Source of the DNA: Parabacteroides sp. PF5-6
GTDB taxonomy: Bacteria; Bacteroidota; Bacteroidia; Bacteroidales; Tannerellaceae
NCBI RefSeq assembly: GCF_029504695.1
Contig: NZ_JAQFIN010000002.1
Span: forward strand, 124,001 to 188,000
Direction: 5' to 3'
DNA length: 64,000 nt
Part shown: positions 1 to 8,753 of the stretch, one piece after another
Position numbering within the stretch: the first letter of the stretch is position 1
Layout: every line of letters starts with the position of its first letter
Translations under genes and position numbers: made by a program
The notes under the pieces: generated by a model
What the model was told of the DNA's origin: nothing
Seen by the model: only the letters and a program-made list of their open reading frames with translations
Database searches by the model: none

Positions 1-53
1 AGAAATTATAAAATCTTTCATGCCGCAAAGATAGTTTATTTCAATTATTTCAC

Positions 54-61
54 TATATTTG
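54..61 (+). promoter_or_regulatory. Bacteroidetes -7 promoter element
   Basis: TATATTTG matches the Bacteroidetes -7 consensus TAnnTTTG and lies 31 bases before the start codon at 93. A clear TTTG at -33 is not seen. Confidence 0.5.
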
Positions 62-92
62 TGGGAGTTAGAAATCCAAAAACCGGATAATT

Positions 93-1904
93 ATGAAAAC
101 AAAAAAGGCTATCCCCCGTTTTTACCTGCTCTTGGTATTATTGCTCCTTTTGATTTACAAGCATTCCCCGGCACAGGATATAAATCCTTCGACCTGGCAG
201 TCTTTCGTGGCGGGCAGTTCCAACCCAACGGTTCGGGATACGTTCAAGGTGCAAGCATTTACAGCGACCCCTTCCCACGATGAATGGGCGTATCAAGCGA
301 CCGGTAACACCGTTTTATTCAACCCCGCCGACGAAGGCATTCCCGACGCGCCGGATGGGGGTGCCTTACGGATGAATCCGGACAGCCGGTTCAAGGTAGT
401 CCTCCCCTCCTTCGAGGGACATACAGATGTCCTTATTGAAGTCATCTACGCAGCCTGGAAAGTGAAACCCGGGGAAAACCTGTATATCTCGACGGAAAGA
501 GAGAAAGAATCTTTAAACAAAAAAGTGTACCTGGTTCCGCCCGCAGCGAATTATTCACGTTCCTTCACGGAAAGGAAAGAAGAAAGCATAGCCAAGATCT
601 CTTCTATACGAATCATCAATAACCCAACCACTTTTCAACTGGATGCCTCGCGGATAAGCGAGATATCCGAAGGCTTCTATGCATTGGACAGTGCTTATGC
701 GCATGGATATATCAAAGCATTCTCCTTGTTCACCGGCACTGGCCTGTGGAAAGAGACAGCCAGATGGAGCCATCAGCCCGCTTTTCGCCATCGTAATGCG
801 TTGATAAACGGGACGGCTACGATCGATAGCCCGGTCGCCTGCAACCAGATCTTCCTGGGTAACGGTGTATTAGACATCGCCGCCGATCAACAGCTGGATA
901 TAAACAAACTCATATTCTGCGGAGAAGAAGCAGCCCTCTGTTCAGCCGGAGAGGTGAATATCAAAGAAGAGGTTTCTGTTCACTACAGATTCCCGGCAAA
1001 GGGATGTTGGTATTTTATCTCTTTCCCTTTCGATGTTTATCCCCAAGGGATCGATCCCGGCTTTACCTGGAAAGATAATACCCCCAACGACGGCGGAGAT
1101 TACTTCTACCTGCATACGTATAACGGAAACAAACGCGGCCAAAACAACCAGGCCGAAAGCAACTGGGAAATCATTCCACCCACAGCGGAAGAAGACCGGC
1201 CGGTTTTTGAAAAAGGGAAAGGCTATCTTATCGCTTTGGACGAAAAGGCGAATAAACAGACCCTCACTTTCTCCTCCATGCCGGGCGCAGTCTCTCCCGA
1301 CTTTGGCAAAACCGGCAAACTGTCTATCCCTCTGACCGCTCCGCCTTCCTCCGGCAAGGATCACCGGGGATGGTACCTATGCGGCAATCCTCTTCCCTGC
1401 CCTCTCCCGACCCGGTTATTAGCGTCTACCGATCTTGACGGTTTTATCTATATCTATAACGGCGACGGATACGAAGCCTATCCGTTGGATGAAGATCATG
1501 CCATCCCGCCTTTCTCCGCTTTTTTTGTGAAAGCAAAGAAAACGACAGAGATAGAGATCCACTCTTCGGCTATTACCCAAAGCAACATCATACTCCCACA
1601 ATCCAAACCTTTGTACAACACAAAGGCAGAACCCCGCACCTCCGGTTCCACCGTATCCTCAGTGTCTTCTCCCGTAATTAAACGACCAAACTGTTATCTG
1701 AATGCGAACTCTCTCTTTTTAGAGGAGCTGCTCATGCCAGGTGTTGTGTACCTTTGGGACATCGGAGGACGATTGTATTGGAAGGAGGAAGTGGATGCCG
1801 GTTCATCCGTCATCCACTTTCCTTCGGCCTTGCCTCCCGGGAGTTACATCATCCGGGTGGATACAAAACGCTTTACATACCAATACAAATTGGTTTGGGA
1901 CTAA
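93..1904 (+). CDS. Secreted protein with T9SS-like C-terminal domain
   Basis: A 603-residue protein that starts with a Lys-rich n-region, a long Leu-rich hydrophobic core and an AQD junction near residue 28, typical of a Sec signal peptide. The middle part (about residues 300-470) has the pattern WYFISFPFDV followed by WYLCGNPLPCPLP. That resembles the 'W.l.GNPYP' region of Bacteroidales surface proteins exported by T9SS. The last 70 residues (VVYLWDIGGRLYWKEE, then GSYIIRVD) look like a type A T9SS sorting domain. It is probably delivered to the cell surface; the T9SS gene porW lies 0.3 kb downstream on the other strand. The substrate or role is unknown to me. Start chosen because it follows a -7 box and begins the signal peptide. 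Confidence 0.75.
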   Translation: MKTKKAIPRFYLLLVLLLLLIYKHSPAQDINPSTWQSFVAGSSNPTVRDTFKVQAFTATPSHDEWAYQATGNTVLFNPADEGIPDAPDGGALRMNPDSRFKVVLPSFEGHTDVLIEVIYAAWKVKPGENLYISTEREKESLNKKVYLVPPAANYSRSFTERKEESIAKISSIRIINNPTTFQLDASRISEISEGFYALDSAYAHGYIKAFSLFTGTGLWKETARWSHQPAFRHRNALINGTATIDSPVACNQIFLGNGVLDIAADQQLDINKLIFCGEEAALCSAGEVNIKEEVSVHYRFPAKGCWYFISFPFDVYPQGIDPGFTWKDNTPNDGGDYFYLHTYNGNKRGQNNQAESNWEIIPPTAEEDRPVFEKGKGYLIALDEKANKQTLTFSSMPGAVSPDFGKTGKLSIPLTAPPSSGKDHRGWYLCGNPLPCPLPTRLLASTDLDGFIYIYNGDGYEAYPLDEDHAIPPFSAFFVKAKKTTEIEIHSSAITQSNIILPQSKPLYNTKAEPRTSGSTVSSVSSPVIKRPNCYLNANSLFLEELLMPGVVYLWDIGGRLYWKEEVDAGSSVIHFPSALPPGSYIIRVDTKRFTYQYKLVWD

Positions 1905-1924
1905 TTCTTTTCCGAATAATTATT

Positions 1925-1932
1925 TATATTTG
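1925..1932 (+). promoter_or_regulatory. Bacteroidetes -7 promoter element
   Basis: TATATTTG, 25 bases before the ATG at 1958, fits TAnnTTTG and suggests that the small gene has its own promoter. Confidence 0.5.
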
Positions 1933-1957
1933 CAAAGTACCATTTGAACTTCAGAAG

Positions 1958-2170
1958 ATGAAAAGAATAAATATCATTAGCATTGCGTTACTGATATATT
2001 TAGTTGTAATGAGTGTAATCGGTTGGCCGGGGGGAAACAGTGCCAACCTGACGTACACCGAGTATTTTTGTATGATCGGAGCCACTTTGGTCATTATCGC
2101 TTTACTGCGTTTGGTACAGATCAAACGTTTGAAGGCGCGAGGCAAGTGGAAAGACGACAACAACGAGTGA
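1958..2170 (+). CDS. Small two-helix membrane protein, hypothetical
   Basis: A 70-residue protein with two predicted membrane helices (about residues 5-22 and 36-54) and a basic then acidic C-terminus (KRLKARGKWKDDNNE), so the tail is probably cytoplasmic. A longer reading from 1754 in the same frame would overlap the upstream gene. The ATG at 1958 is preferred because it follows a -7 box and directly precedes the hydrophobic segment. I do not recognise the family. Confidence 0.6.
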   Translation: MKRINIISIALLIYLVVMSVIGWPGGNSANLTYTEYFCMIGATLVIIALLRLVQIKRLKARGKWKDDNNE

Positions 2171-2182
2171 ACTAAAACGACG

Positions 2183-2217
2183 GAGCCCTGATGAGTGATC
2201 ATCGGGGCTCTCTTTTT
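2183..2217 (+). terminator. Intrinsic terminator
   Basis: A stem GAGCCC/GGGCTC extended by GATGA/TCATC is followed by CTTTTTT. It ends the plus-strand gene and lies next to the stop codon of the convergent porW-like gene. Confidence 0.8.
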
Positions 2218-2219
2218 TA

Positions 2220-5200
2220 CTACCGTTTCCGGCTTTTCGCTTTGGCTCTTGCTTCGGCTTCGCGGGCACGGCGGGCTTCGGTCTGCGCTTTTTCTTTCTC
2301 TTTCAGTTTGCGCTGGTATTCCCGTTCCCGTTCTTTGCGCTCTTTCTCGCGCTGCTTGAGGCGTGCCTTATATTCTTTTTCTTTCTTCGCCTGGAGTTCG
2401 CGTTGGGCTTTCTCTTTCGCTTTGCGGTCGGCCTCGGCTTGTTTTAGTTTCGCCTTGCGATCCAACTCCTGCTTTTTCTCCTGCTCCGCTTTGGCTTTCA
2501 ACAGAGCTTCGTCTTCCGCTTTTTGCTTCTTCAAGAGTTCTTCACGTTCCCGGGCTTGCTGTATCTTCAACTCCTGTTCAGCTTTCTCTTCCGCTTCTTT
2601 CGCCAGGCGTATTTCTTCTTCGCGGGCCGCTTTCTCTTCCGCTTCCCGTTTACGTATCTCTTCTATCTCTTTAAGTGTAAGACCCTGATCTTCTACGGGT
2701 GGTTGATAAACCGGAACCGTATCGGTCGGAACGGGCACGATCTCCTGACGAATGGTATCTGCCGGAAGTACAGTTGTTGAATCCACCGGCGTCAATACTT
2801 CTTCCGGTTTTTCGATTACTTCTTCTTCGGCTTCTTTCCGCTCCTCCGCAACAGGAGGTATTACAACTTCTTCGGCCTCTTTCCGATCTTCCGCAACAGG
2901 AGGTGTTACCATTTCTTCTTTGGCGCCGGCTTCCGCTTCAGCCTCTTCTTCGGCTTCTTCTTCGTCGGCATCCTTGCGTATATGCCAGCGGGCAATCACA
3001 TCGGGATAGGCTTCGCCATAGGTTTCTTCGAAGAAGGCAACGTATTCATCCAATGTTTTACCGCGCATCAACGTCTCATAATTGTCTTCCGAGATCGGGA
3101 ATGCCGATACGTCGCGGTTCAATGCCGTCGCATAGCCTTCCGGTTCGTAGATCATCTTATAATACTGCATGATCTCATCGAAATGATAGAATCCGGTGAT
3201 CATCAGCATCGTCACAGGGCCTGCCTCTTCAAACGAGAGATCGACCTCTTTGACCAGGAAGTTGGCGAAGTTATAGGCCGCCACGGCAAACAATAACTGG
3301 TTACGGTCGAGGCTTCCGGTCGGGAAGACCAGCATCATCCGGTAGGGCAGATTCTTTTCTGCCGTAAAGACGCGGGCGGAGTCGGCTGCTGAGAGTTCAC
3401 CCTCGCCTCCGAAACGCAGGTTCCAGGTCATGCCTCTCACACTTCCCTGCACCAGGGCACGTCCGCGCAAGACGCCTTTCAGCATCTCGCCCGCCAGTTC
3501 ACTCACATCCGCTTTCGGGTATTTATCCAATAAGGTCTTCAAGGCTTCCTTGAACCCTTCGACATCGGCCGTCTCCACATACGTCAGGGCATCGAGGAAC
3601 ATAAACTTCGGCATCAGTTTGGCTAACGGATATTTCTCGCTCACCTCTTTATAGTTGCGGCGTACCGTATTTACATCTCCCGCCAGGTAACGGTCGTAGG
3701 TCGTCTGATAGATCGAATCCTGAACGACATCCATCATGCGGACATTGTATTCATAATCCGGATCGGCCACCGCCACGGCATAGTCGGAATCCGGATATGC
3801 CTGTATCAGTTTGTCTTTGTATTCGTTTGCCAACGCCGTATTACCCAGGCGGAGCGCCATCAAAAAGATCTGATAATAAGTCTCCTGCCGGTGTTCGTTC
3901 TCCGGGAAGCGGTTGTTCAATTCTTCCAGCCCTTTAATCGCCAACGAGAGATCTTCCAGTTTGTCTTTATAGATCATACCCATATGGAAGAGACCGTCAA
4001 CGATAATCACATTGGAAGCTTCTATATCTTCGGGGGTAAGCGGCAATTGCTGGATGTAGTATTCGCGGGATTTGGGGTCATCCGCCAGATCCGGTCCAAG
4101 CTCTCCGCCGGCAGCGTCTCCGGCAACCGGATTACCCTCGGCATCAACCGCCGGTGGTGTTTCCGTTTCGGCCACACCCTCCGCTTCCGTCGGTTCTTCA
4201 AACGTAGACATGGCTTTCTTCGCACGCCGCCAGTCGTCTTCCAACGCTCTTCGTCCCCACCGGCGCTGGAACTGTGTCTTTCCCTGCGCTACCAGTTGCG
4301 GACTATAAAAATAGAAAGAGCCGTCGCTCCCGGCCGTAGGCAGTTGAATGCCCCCCGTTTCTTGCTGTTCAAGACCCGATCCCTGCGCCTCCTGCTCGGC
4401 CAGGTAGGCTTCGCGATCCGCGTTTTCTTTCGCTTCTTTTTCTTCTTTGATCACCTGTTCGATGATCTTATCGATCACCGCCAGCCGTTCTTCTTCGGGC
4501 ATACGCGCAAGGGTCTGTAAGCTATCCTGCAGGTGAACCGCCTCGGCATGGATCACCAGCTCGTCCAATACGGACGACAATTTCGCCACCCGCTCGTAGT
4601 CTTTGTATTGTTTCTGAATGCCCGCCAATGCGCCGCTGAAATGGGGCTGTGCTTTGATATAATCTCCTTGCGTGAAATAGATATCCCCCACCCGGATCTG
4701 GGCAATCGCTTTATCCATCCCGTTCTGGGTGCTCTTGGCTACCGCCAGTTCGTAGTTTTCAATGGCATGCAAGGTGTCTTCCTGATTGATATAGATATTC
4801 CCGATGGCATAATACACCTGATCGAGGTAGTCTTTGTTTTTGTCGCTGCGCGCCATGCGTTCCAATTGTTTGACCATCTTCATGTAATTGCTTCCGGTAA
4901 ACACTTCCGTCTGGCGGATACGGGCGGCAAACTCGAGTTCATAAGGCGGATTGGCGCGCGCCACCTTACTGAACATATCGTACGCCATACCATTCAACCC
5001 CTGGTCGATATAGATCTGCCCCAGGAGATAACGCATACGCGTACGCTGTAACTTATTCTTTTCGTTCTTGATCGCCTGCTGCAGGTAAGGGATTGCCTCT
5101 TCGAAACGCTGCTCCTTGATCAGGTAGTCGGCATTCACGGCGGCATACTGCTTCAGGTTCTTCTTCGGGATGCCGTTAATGTTCAGCTTCTTCAATATAT

Positions 5201-5774
5201 CTTCCGACTCAAACAGCCAGCCCATCTCCGCATAGGAACGGGCTTGCCAGAGGCGGGCTTCGGTCGCCACCTCGAGATCCGTCGCGTAGTGGCGGGCGAT
5301 ATACGAGAAGGTCGCCGCCGCCTGCAGGAAATCGGCATTATAGAACTGCCCCTGCCCCAGCATCAGCCAACTGTTTTTCAGGAAAGGATTGTATTCTTCT
5401 TTTTCTTGTATGGCAACCTGTTTCGGATCGTTTCGCCAGCCGGGCTTCTTCTCGGGTTTGACTTTGATGGAATGGAGTTTGATGGCTTTGTTGCTCTTCT
5501 CGATCGCCCGGTCGAAAGGGCCTCCGGGTGTCGCTTTGTCTTTCGGCTGGGCGCTGATCGGATACATCAGGATTCGGTCCGTATAGCTCTCTTTGTAGTT
5601 CTTCTGCATGGCGTCGAGGCTCTCATCGAACGAGACTTTCCCGTTGTAATAGATATTGTAACGCGTCGTAAAAGAATGATAGAATCGGCTCGCCTTGGTG
5701 TTCTTCTGCGTACTGCACGACCAAAGCAAGAGAAACGTAAACGAAGAGAGTATAAAGTAAAAGCCTTTTTTCAT
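2220..5774 (-). CDS. porW: PorW/SprE-like T9SS periplasmic lipoprotein, TPR-rich
   Basis: A 1184-residue lipoprotein: signal with lipobox LLLWSC (C20), then a region (RFYHSFTTRYNIYYNG) typical of the PorW/SprE family. TPR-like helices follow (about residues 90-420 and 560-760). PorW/SprE are needed for T9SS function in Porphyromonas and Flavobacterium, where they link the motor to the outer-membrane translocon. Compared with the roughly 600-900 residues I expect for the family, this protein is long. The extra length is a C-terminal, extremely charged region (about 925-1184): an E/A-rich stretch with repeated PPVAE-RKEAEE segments (about 950-985), then a K/E/A/R-rich predicted long helix or coiled coil. 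It is the last gene of the apparent aroA-6726-znuB-porW operon, 43 bases after znuB. Confidence 0.8.
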   Translation of the reverse strand: MKKGFYFILSSFTFLLLWSCSTQKNTKASRFYHSFTTRYNIYYNGKVSFDESLDAMQKNYKESYTDRILMYPISAQPKDKATPGGPFDRAIEKSNKAIKLHSIKVKPEKKPGWRNDPKQVAIQEKEEYNPFLKNSWLMLGQGQFYNADFLQAAATFSYIARHYATDLEVATEARLWQARSYAEMGWLFESEDILKKLNINGIPKKNLKQYAAVNADYLIKEQRFEEAIPYLQQAIKNEKNKLQRTRMRYLLGQIYIDQGLNGMAYDMFSKVARANPPYELEFAARIRQTEVFTGSNYMKMVKQLERMARSDKNKDYLDQVYYAIGNIYINQEDTLHAIENYELAVAKSTQNGMDKAIAQIRVGDIYFTQGDYIKAQPHFSGALAGIQKQYKDYERVAKLSSVLDELVIHAEAVHLQDSLQTLARMPEEERLAVIDKIIEQVIKEEKEAKENADREAYLAEQEAQGSGLEQQETGGIQLPTAGSDGSFYFYSPQLVAQGKTQFQRRWGRRALEDDWRRAKKAMSTFEEPTEAEGVAETETPPAVDAEGNPVAGDAAGGELGPDLADDPKSREYYIQQLPLTPEDIEASNVIIVDGLFHMGMIYKDKLEDLSLAIKGLEELNNRFPENEHRQETYYQIFLMALRLGNTALANEYKDKLIQAYPDSDYAVAVADPDYEYNVRMMDVVQDSIYQTTYDRYLAGDVNTVRRNYKEVSEKYPLAKLMPKFMFLDALTYVETADVEGFKEALKTLLDKYPKADVSELAGEMLKGVLRGRALVQGSVRGMTWNLRFGGEGELSAADSARVFTAEKNLPYRMMLVFPTGSLDRNQLLFAVAAYNFANFLVKEVDLSFEEAGPVTMLMITGFYHFDEIMQYYKMIYEPEGYATALNRDVSAFPISEDNYETLMRGKTLDEYVAFFEETYGEAYPDVIARWHIRKDADEEEAEEEAEAEAGAKEEMVTPPVAEDRKEAEEVVIPPVAEERKEAEEEVIEKPEEVLTPVDSTTVLPADTIRQEIVPVPTDTVPVYQPPVEDQGLTLKEIEEIRKREAEEKAAREEEIRLAKEAEEKAEQELKIQQAREREELLKKQKAEDEALLKAKAEQEKKQELDRKAKLKQAEADRKAKEKAQRELQAKKEKEYKARLKQREKERKEREREYQRKLKEKEKAQTEARRAREAEARAKAKSRKR

Positions 5775-5807
5775 TATTCTTTAATAGCCGTTAGAAGATG
5801 GAACGAA

Positions 5808-5839
5808 CTTCTATCTTCTATCTTCTACCTTCTATCTTC
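5808..5839 (-). repeat. 32-bp GAAGATA word repeat overlapping a stop codon
   Basis: In minus sense this is a run of GAAGATA-type words. It matches the sequence at 28558-28589 (plus sense) in 31 of 32 positions. Here it encodes the last residues (KIEGRR) and stop of the permease gene; there it starts two bases after the ftsX stop codon. Confidence 0.8.
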
Positions 5840-6642
5840 AAACGTAGATGCACCGCTTTTATTGCTTTAGCCAATAAAAAGAGAACGACTAAAACCAGGA
5901 TGATAAAAGCGCCGGAAGGGATATTAAACAGATAAGAGCAAAACAGGCCGGCCACGCAGCCCAGAAAGCCAATAGCGATGCTGCCCCAGACGATCTTCCG
6001 GAAGTCGGAAGTAAACGTATTCATCGTGATCTGCGGAAGCGTCAACAGGCTCATCAACAGCATAATGCCCACCAGCCGGATAGAGAGTACAATCGTAACG
6101 GCAATAAAGAACATCATCACGTATTCGACCGTGCGCACCGGCAGTCCCTGCGTATGGGCAAAGTCGCGATCGAAAGCCACAAACATGATCTCCCGCAGAA
6201 ACAAAGAGAAGAAAAGAACCAGGCAAAACGCCAGAACACCGATCCACAGGATATCCGTCAGCGCGATCGTCAGGATATTACCGAAGAGGAAAGCCGACAG
6301 GTTGGGCGCGTATCCGGGCGTCAGGAAGATAAAGATCACCCCCAACGCCATGCCCAGCGACCAGACCCCGGCAATCGCCGAATCTTCGCGCACGTTCTGC
6401 GTCTTGCTCACCCACTCCACGCCGAAAGCCGAGAGTACGGAAAAGAGCATCGCCATCCCGATCGGATTGGTGCCCAGATAGAAGCCCAAGCCCAAGCCGC
6501 CGAACGAAGCATGCGTAATGCCCCCGCTGATAAACACCAGCCGCCGCGTCACCACATACGTGCCGACCATGCCGCAGGCTATCGCCGTCAATAGGCTACC
6601 GATCAGAGCATGCTGAAAAAAAGTATAGTGTAGTATCTCCAT
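5818..6642 (-). CDS. ZnuB-type metal ABC transporter permease
   Basis: A 274-residue polytopic inner-membrane protein with about eight hydrophobic segments. It matches the ZnuB/MntB (ABC-3) permease family by its N-terminal GGITHASFGGLGLGFYLG region and by SIRLVGIMLLMSLLTLPQ in the second half. Such permeases import Zn2+, Mn2+ or Fe2+ with an ATPase and a binding protein. Neither partner gene is in this window, so it must work with components encoded elsewhere; the metal cannot be told from sequence. Its last six residues and stop lie in a word repeat. It precedes porW by 43 bases and follows the 138-residue gene across a repeat-filled 83-base gap. Confidence 0.85.
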   Translation of the reverse strand: MEILHYTFFQHALIGSLLTAIACGMVGTYVVTRRLVFISGGITHASFGGLGLGFYLGTNPIGMAMLFSVLSAFGVEWVSKTQNVREDSAIAGVWSLGMALGVIFIFLTPGYAPNLSAFLFGNILTIALTDILWIGVLAFCLVLFFSLFLREIMFVAFDRDFAHTQGLPVRTVEYVMMFFIAVTIVLSIRLVGIMLLMSLLTLPQITMNTFTSDFRKIVWGSIAIGFLGCVAGLFCSYLFNIPSGAFIILVLVVLFLLAKAIKAVHLRLKIEGRR

Positions 6643-6725
6643 AAATTACGAATTACGAATTACGAATTAAAAATTACATCTTGCGAACAACCATTCGTAA
6701 TTCGTAATTTTTAATTCGTAATTGT
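6643..6725. repeat. ATTACGAATT word repeats forming an inverted repeat
   Basis: Three to four copies of ATTACGAATT-like words on the left (6643-6675) are mirrored by TTCGTAATT words on the right (6694-6722). The transcript could fold into an AT-rich hairpin between two co-directional genes. Confidence 0.75.
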
Positions 6726-7142
6726 TTATAACCTTCTCTCCCCGACAATCAAAAACGCCTCATCCTTCAAAAGGTCAGGCAGTTCGATGCCTCGCAATTG
6801 CAAACTGCGCAGCCAACCGGCCACTTCCGTATCCCGCAGGGTGTACAGTACTTCCTGAAACTCCGACACCGCCTCTTCCGCATAGGCATCACCGGCCACG
6901 CCACGGAAACGGTCCAGGTCTTCATCTTCATAATACTCGATCTTTTTGCTTACGGCAGCCAATAGGCTGTCGCGCTCGCACACCTCATGCGCACCGCAAC
7001 ATTCATCCGGGATCTCCTGTATCTCAGGCATTGCCGCAATCTCTCCCCGTTCCAGCATCCGCTCGAACTTCTTATTGCGAAAATAACCCATCACGGCAGC
7101 CACTACGCCCAAGGCGATTAATCCGATAATCAAATAGAACAC
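6726..7142 (-). CDS. Conserved membrane-anchored hypothetical protein
   Basis: A 138-residue protein with an N-terminal membrane helix (about residues 1-20), a basic stop-transfer (FRNKKFERML) and a soluble, acidic cytoplasmic domain. That domain contains a DECCGAHEVC motif near residue 47 that could bind a metal, and a conserved-looking end (LQLRGIELPDLLKDE, then FLIVGERR). I believe it is a Bacteroidales-wide family of unknown function. It sits between aroA (21 bases upstream) and the ZnuB-like permease in the same direction. The Cys/His motif next to a metal permease is suggestive but no more. Confidence 0.65.
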   Translation of the reverse strand: MFYLIIGLIALGVVAAVMGYFRNKKFERMLERGEIAAMPEIQEIPDECCGAHEVCERDSLLAAVSKKIEYYEDEDLDRFRGVAGDAYAEEAVSEFQEVLYTLRDTEVAGWLRSLQLRGIELPDLLKDEAFLIVGERRL

Positions 7143-7163
7143 GACTTATGTAATGATTAATTA

Positions 7164-8393
7164 TTAATTATCAATTAGTTGAAAGCCGGCGGCTTTCAGA
7201 TCTTCCCAATAGTTCGGGTAGCTCTTGCTGACCACGCCCGGATCTGCAATCCGGATGCCTTCCGGCCGCTTCAGGGCGATCGGGGCAAAAGCCATAGCCA
7301 TCCGATGATCTTCATAGGTGGCGATCACAGGATCGGGCTCCGGCTCACAGCGTTCGCCGTCCCATTCCAAGATACTATCCGCCGTATCCTTTAAGACATA
7401 ACCCAACTTATGCATCTCTGTTTTCAACGCTTTTATCCGATCAGTCTCTTTGATCTTCAGGCTCTGCAAACCGGTAAAGCGAAAGGGGATTTGCATAAAG
7501 ACACAGGTCACGACAAAGGTCTGCGCCAGATCCGGTTCGTTGACAAAGTCATACACCAGCTTACGGCAACTATTGCCATTCGACTTCAACAACACGCCCC
7601 GCGAAGTATAGGTCGTCCCGACGCCTAATTGCGCAAAAAGCGCGGCACCGGCAGCGTCGCCCTGCGTACTTTTCTTAAACAAACCCAAGAGTTCGATTTC
7701 CGATCCCCGCGACAAAGCCATAAGAGCATACCAATAGGAAGCGGCACTCCAGTCGGACTCCACCGTAAAAGGCACCGGCCGATATTCCTGCGGCCGCACG
7801 CGGATCGTCTGCCCGTTCCATTCGGCGCGCACGCCGAACTCTTCCATCAACTGCAGGGTCATCCGGATATACGGTTTGGAGATCACCGTTCCTTCCAAAT
7901 GCAAGGTGATCCCTTTCTCCGTCAACGGAGCGATCATCAACAAAGCGGAAATATATTGCGAGCTGACCGTGCCCGGCAAAGCGATCTCGCCACCCTGCAA
8001 AGCGCTGCCATAGATACGCAAAGGCGGATAGCCCTCCTTCTCCATATACTCTACACGCGCGCCCAAGCTATTCAAGGCATCGACCAGAATCTTGATCGGA
8101 CGGTTACGCATCCGCTCCGTACCGGTAATGGTCCACTGCCCGACAATCTTCGAAAGGAAAGCCGTCAGGAAGCGCATCGCCGTACCCGCCGCTTTGATAT
8201 CAAAATGGGTATCATTCGACTGCAACGCCCGAACCATCACCTCCGTATCATCGCATTCCGCCAGGTTTTGAACCCCATACGCACTATAACTTAACGCATT
8301 CAGGATCAACACACGATTACTTATGCTCTTGGATGCCGGCAGTCGGACGGAAGCCCGCACAGGCCCTTCAGGTGCCAGAATTCTATAATTCAT
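7164..8393 (-). CDS. aroA: 3-phosphoshikimate 1-carboxyvinyltransferase (EPSP synthase)
   Basis: A 409-residue cytoplasmic enzyme joining phosphoenolpyruvate to shikimate-3-phosphate in chorismate synthesis. Family signatures include LPASKSISNR near the N-terminus, GTAMRFLTAF, SQYISALLM, and the C-terminal KETDRI and EDHRMAMA regions. The reading frame is open to 8507, but the ATG at 8393 is preferred: it begins MNYRILAPEG just before the conserved KSISNR, has GAGG seven bases upstream, and lies 25 bases after a -7 box (8418-8425). First gene of the operon ending in porW. Confidence 0.93.
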   Translation of the reverse strand: MNYRILAPEGPVRASVRLPASKSISNRVLILNALSYSAYGVQNLAECDDTEVMVRALQSNDTHFDIKAAGTAMRFLTAFLSKIVGQWTITGTERMRNRPIKILVDALNSLGARVEYMEKEGYPPLRIYGSALQGGEIALPGTVSSQYISALLMIAPLTEKGITLHLEGTVISKPYIRMTLQLMEEFGVRAEWNGQTIRVRPQEYRPVPFTVESDWSAASYWYALMALSRGSEIELLGLFKKSTQGDAAGAALFAQLGVGTTYTSRGVLLKSNGNSCRKLVYDFVNEPDLAQTFVVTCVFMQIPFRFTGLQSLKIKETDRIKALKTEMHKLGYVLKDTADSILEWDGERCEPEPDPVIATYEDHRMAMAFAPIALKRPEGIRIADPGVVSKSYPNYWEDLKAAGFQLIDN

Positions 8394-8417
8394 CTTTGCC
8401 TCAACTAGTATAAGATG

Positions 8418-8425
8418 CAAAGTTA
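8418..8425 (-). promoter_or_regulatory. -7 element for the aroA operon
   Basis: On the minus strand the bases read TAACTTTG, a match to TAnnTTTG, 25 bases before the aroA ATG. Confidence 0.55.
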
Positions 8426-8514
8426 CGCTTTTTTTATCGCTTTCTCCATCCATTTCTCCCCCTGTTTTTTCAGCACGTATAAGACACAGTAAATGAACGA
8501 ATTGCAAGGAGTAG

Positions 8515-8567
8515 TTATTTGTTGATAATTATCAACAGATTTGTTGATAGTTATCAACAAACAAATA
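8515..8567. repeat. Two tandem palindromes, 22-bp spacing
   Basis: TGTTGATAATTATCAACA (8520-8537) is a perfect 18-bp palindrome. A second, TGTTGATAGTTATCAACA (8542-8559), differs only in its two central bases. Their centres are 22 bp apart, and TATTTG/CAAATA flank the pair. Each half site (TTATCAACA) is one base from the DnaA box TTATCCACA. The pair lies in the 360-base spacer between divergent aroA and the NigD gene. The rest of the spacer holds an imperfect hairpin (8591-8635, TCTCG..GATCCG/CGGATCGAGA) and the likely promoter of the NigD gene (weak TATATTTT at 8675). Confidence 0.85.
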
Positions 8568-8753
8568 CTCCCGGCATTAAGGAAAAACATTCTCGCCGAT
8601 CCGGCTTGAAGTAGGCGCCGCTTTGCGGATCGAGAGGGCAGAGGGATAGAAGGGATAGACGCTTTAACTTTTTTTATATTTTAAGATTGCAGCCTTTCGG
8701 GATGAACCCACATCTTCCTTTATGTAAAGAATAAGAAATTAAGAGTTTAGAAG

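Noticed and set aside
2191-2688. Plus-strand frame rich in Ser/Arg/Phe
   Set aside because: Shadow of the charged C-terminal repeats of the PorW-like gene; low complexity and no start context.
8515-8567. Chromosomal replication origin
   Set aside because: The 9-mers differ from the DnaA box by one base. There are only four, and no unwinding region or replication gene is nearby. Kept only as an unexplained operator-like site.
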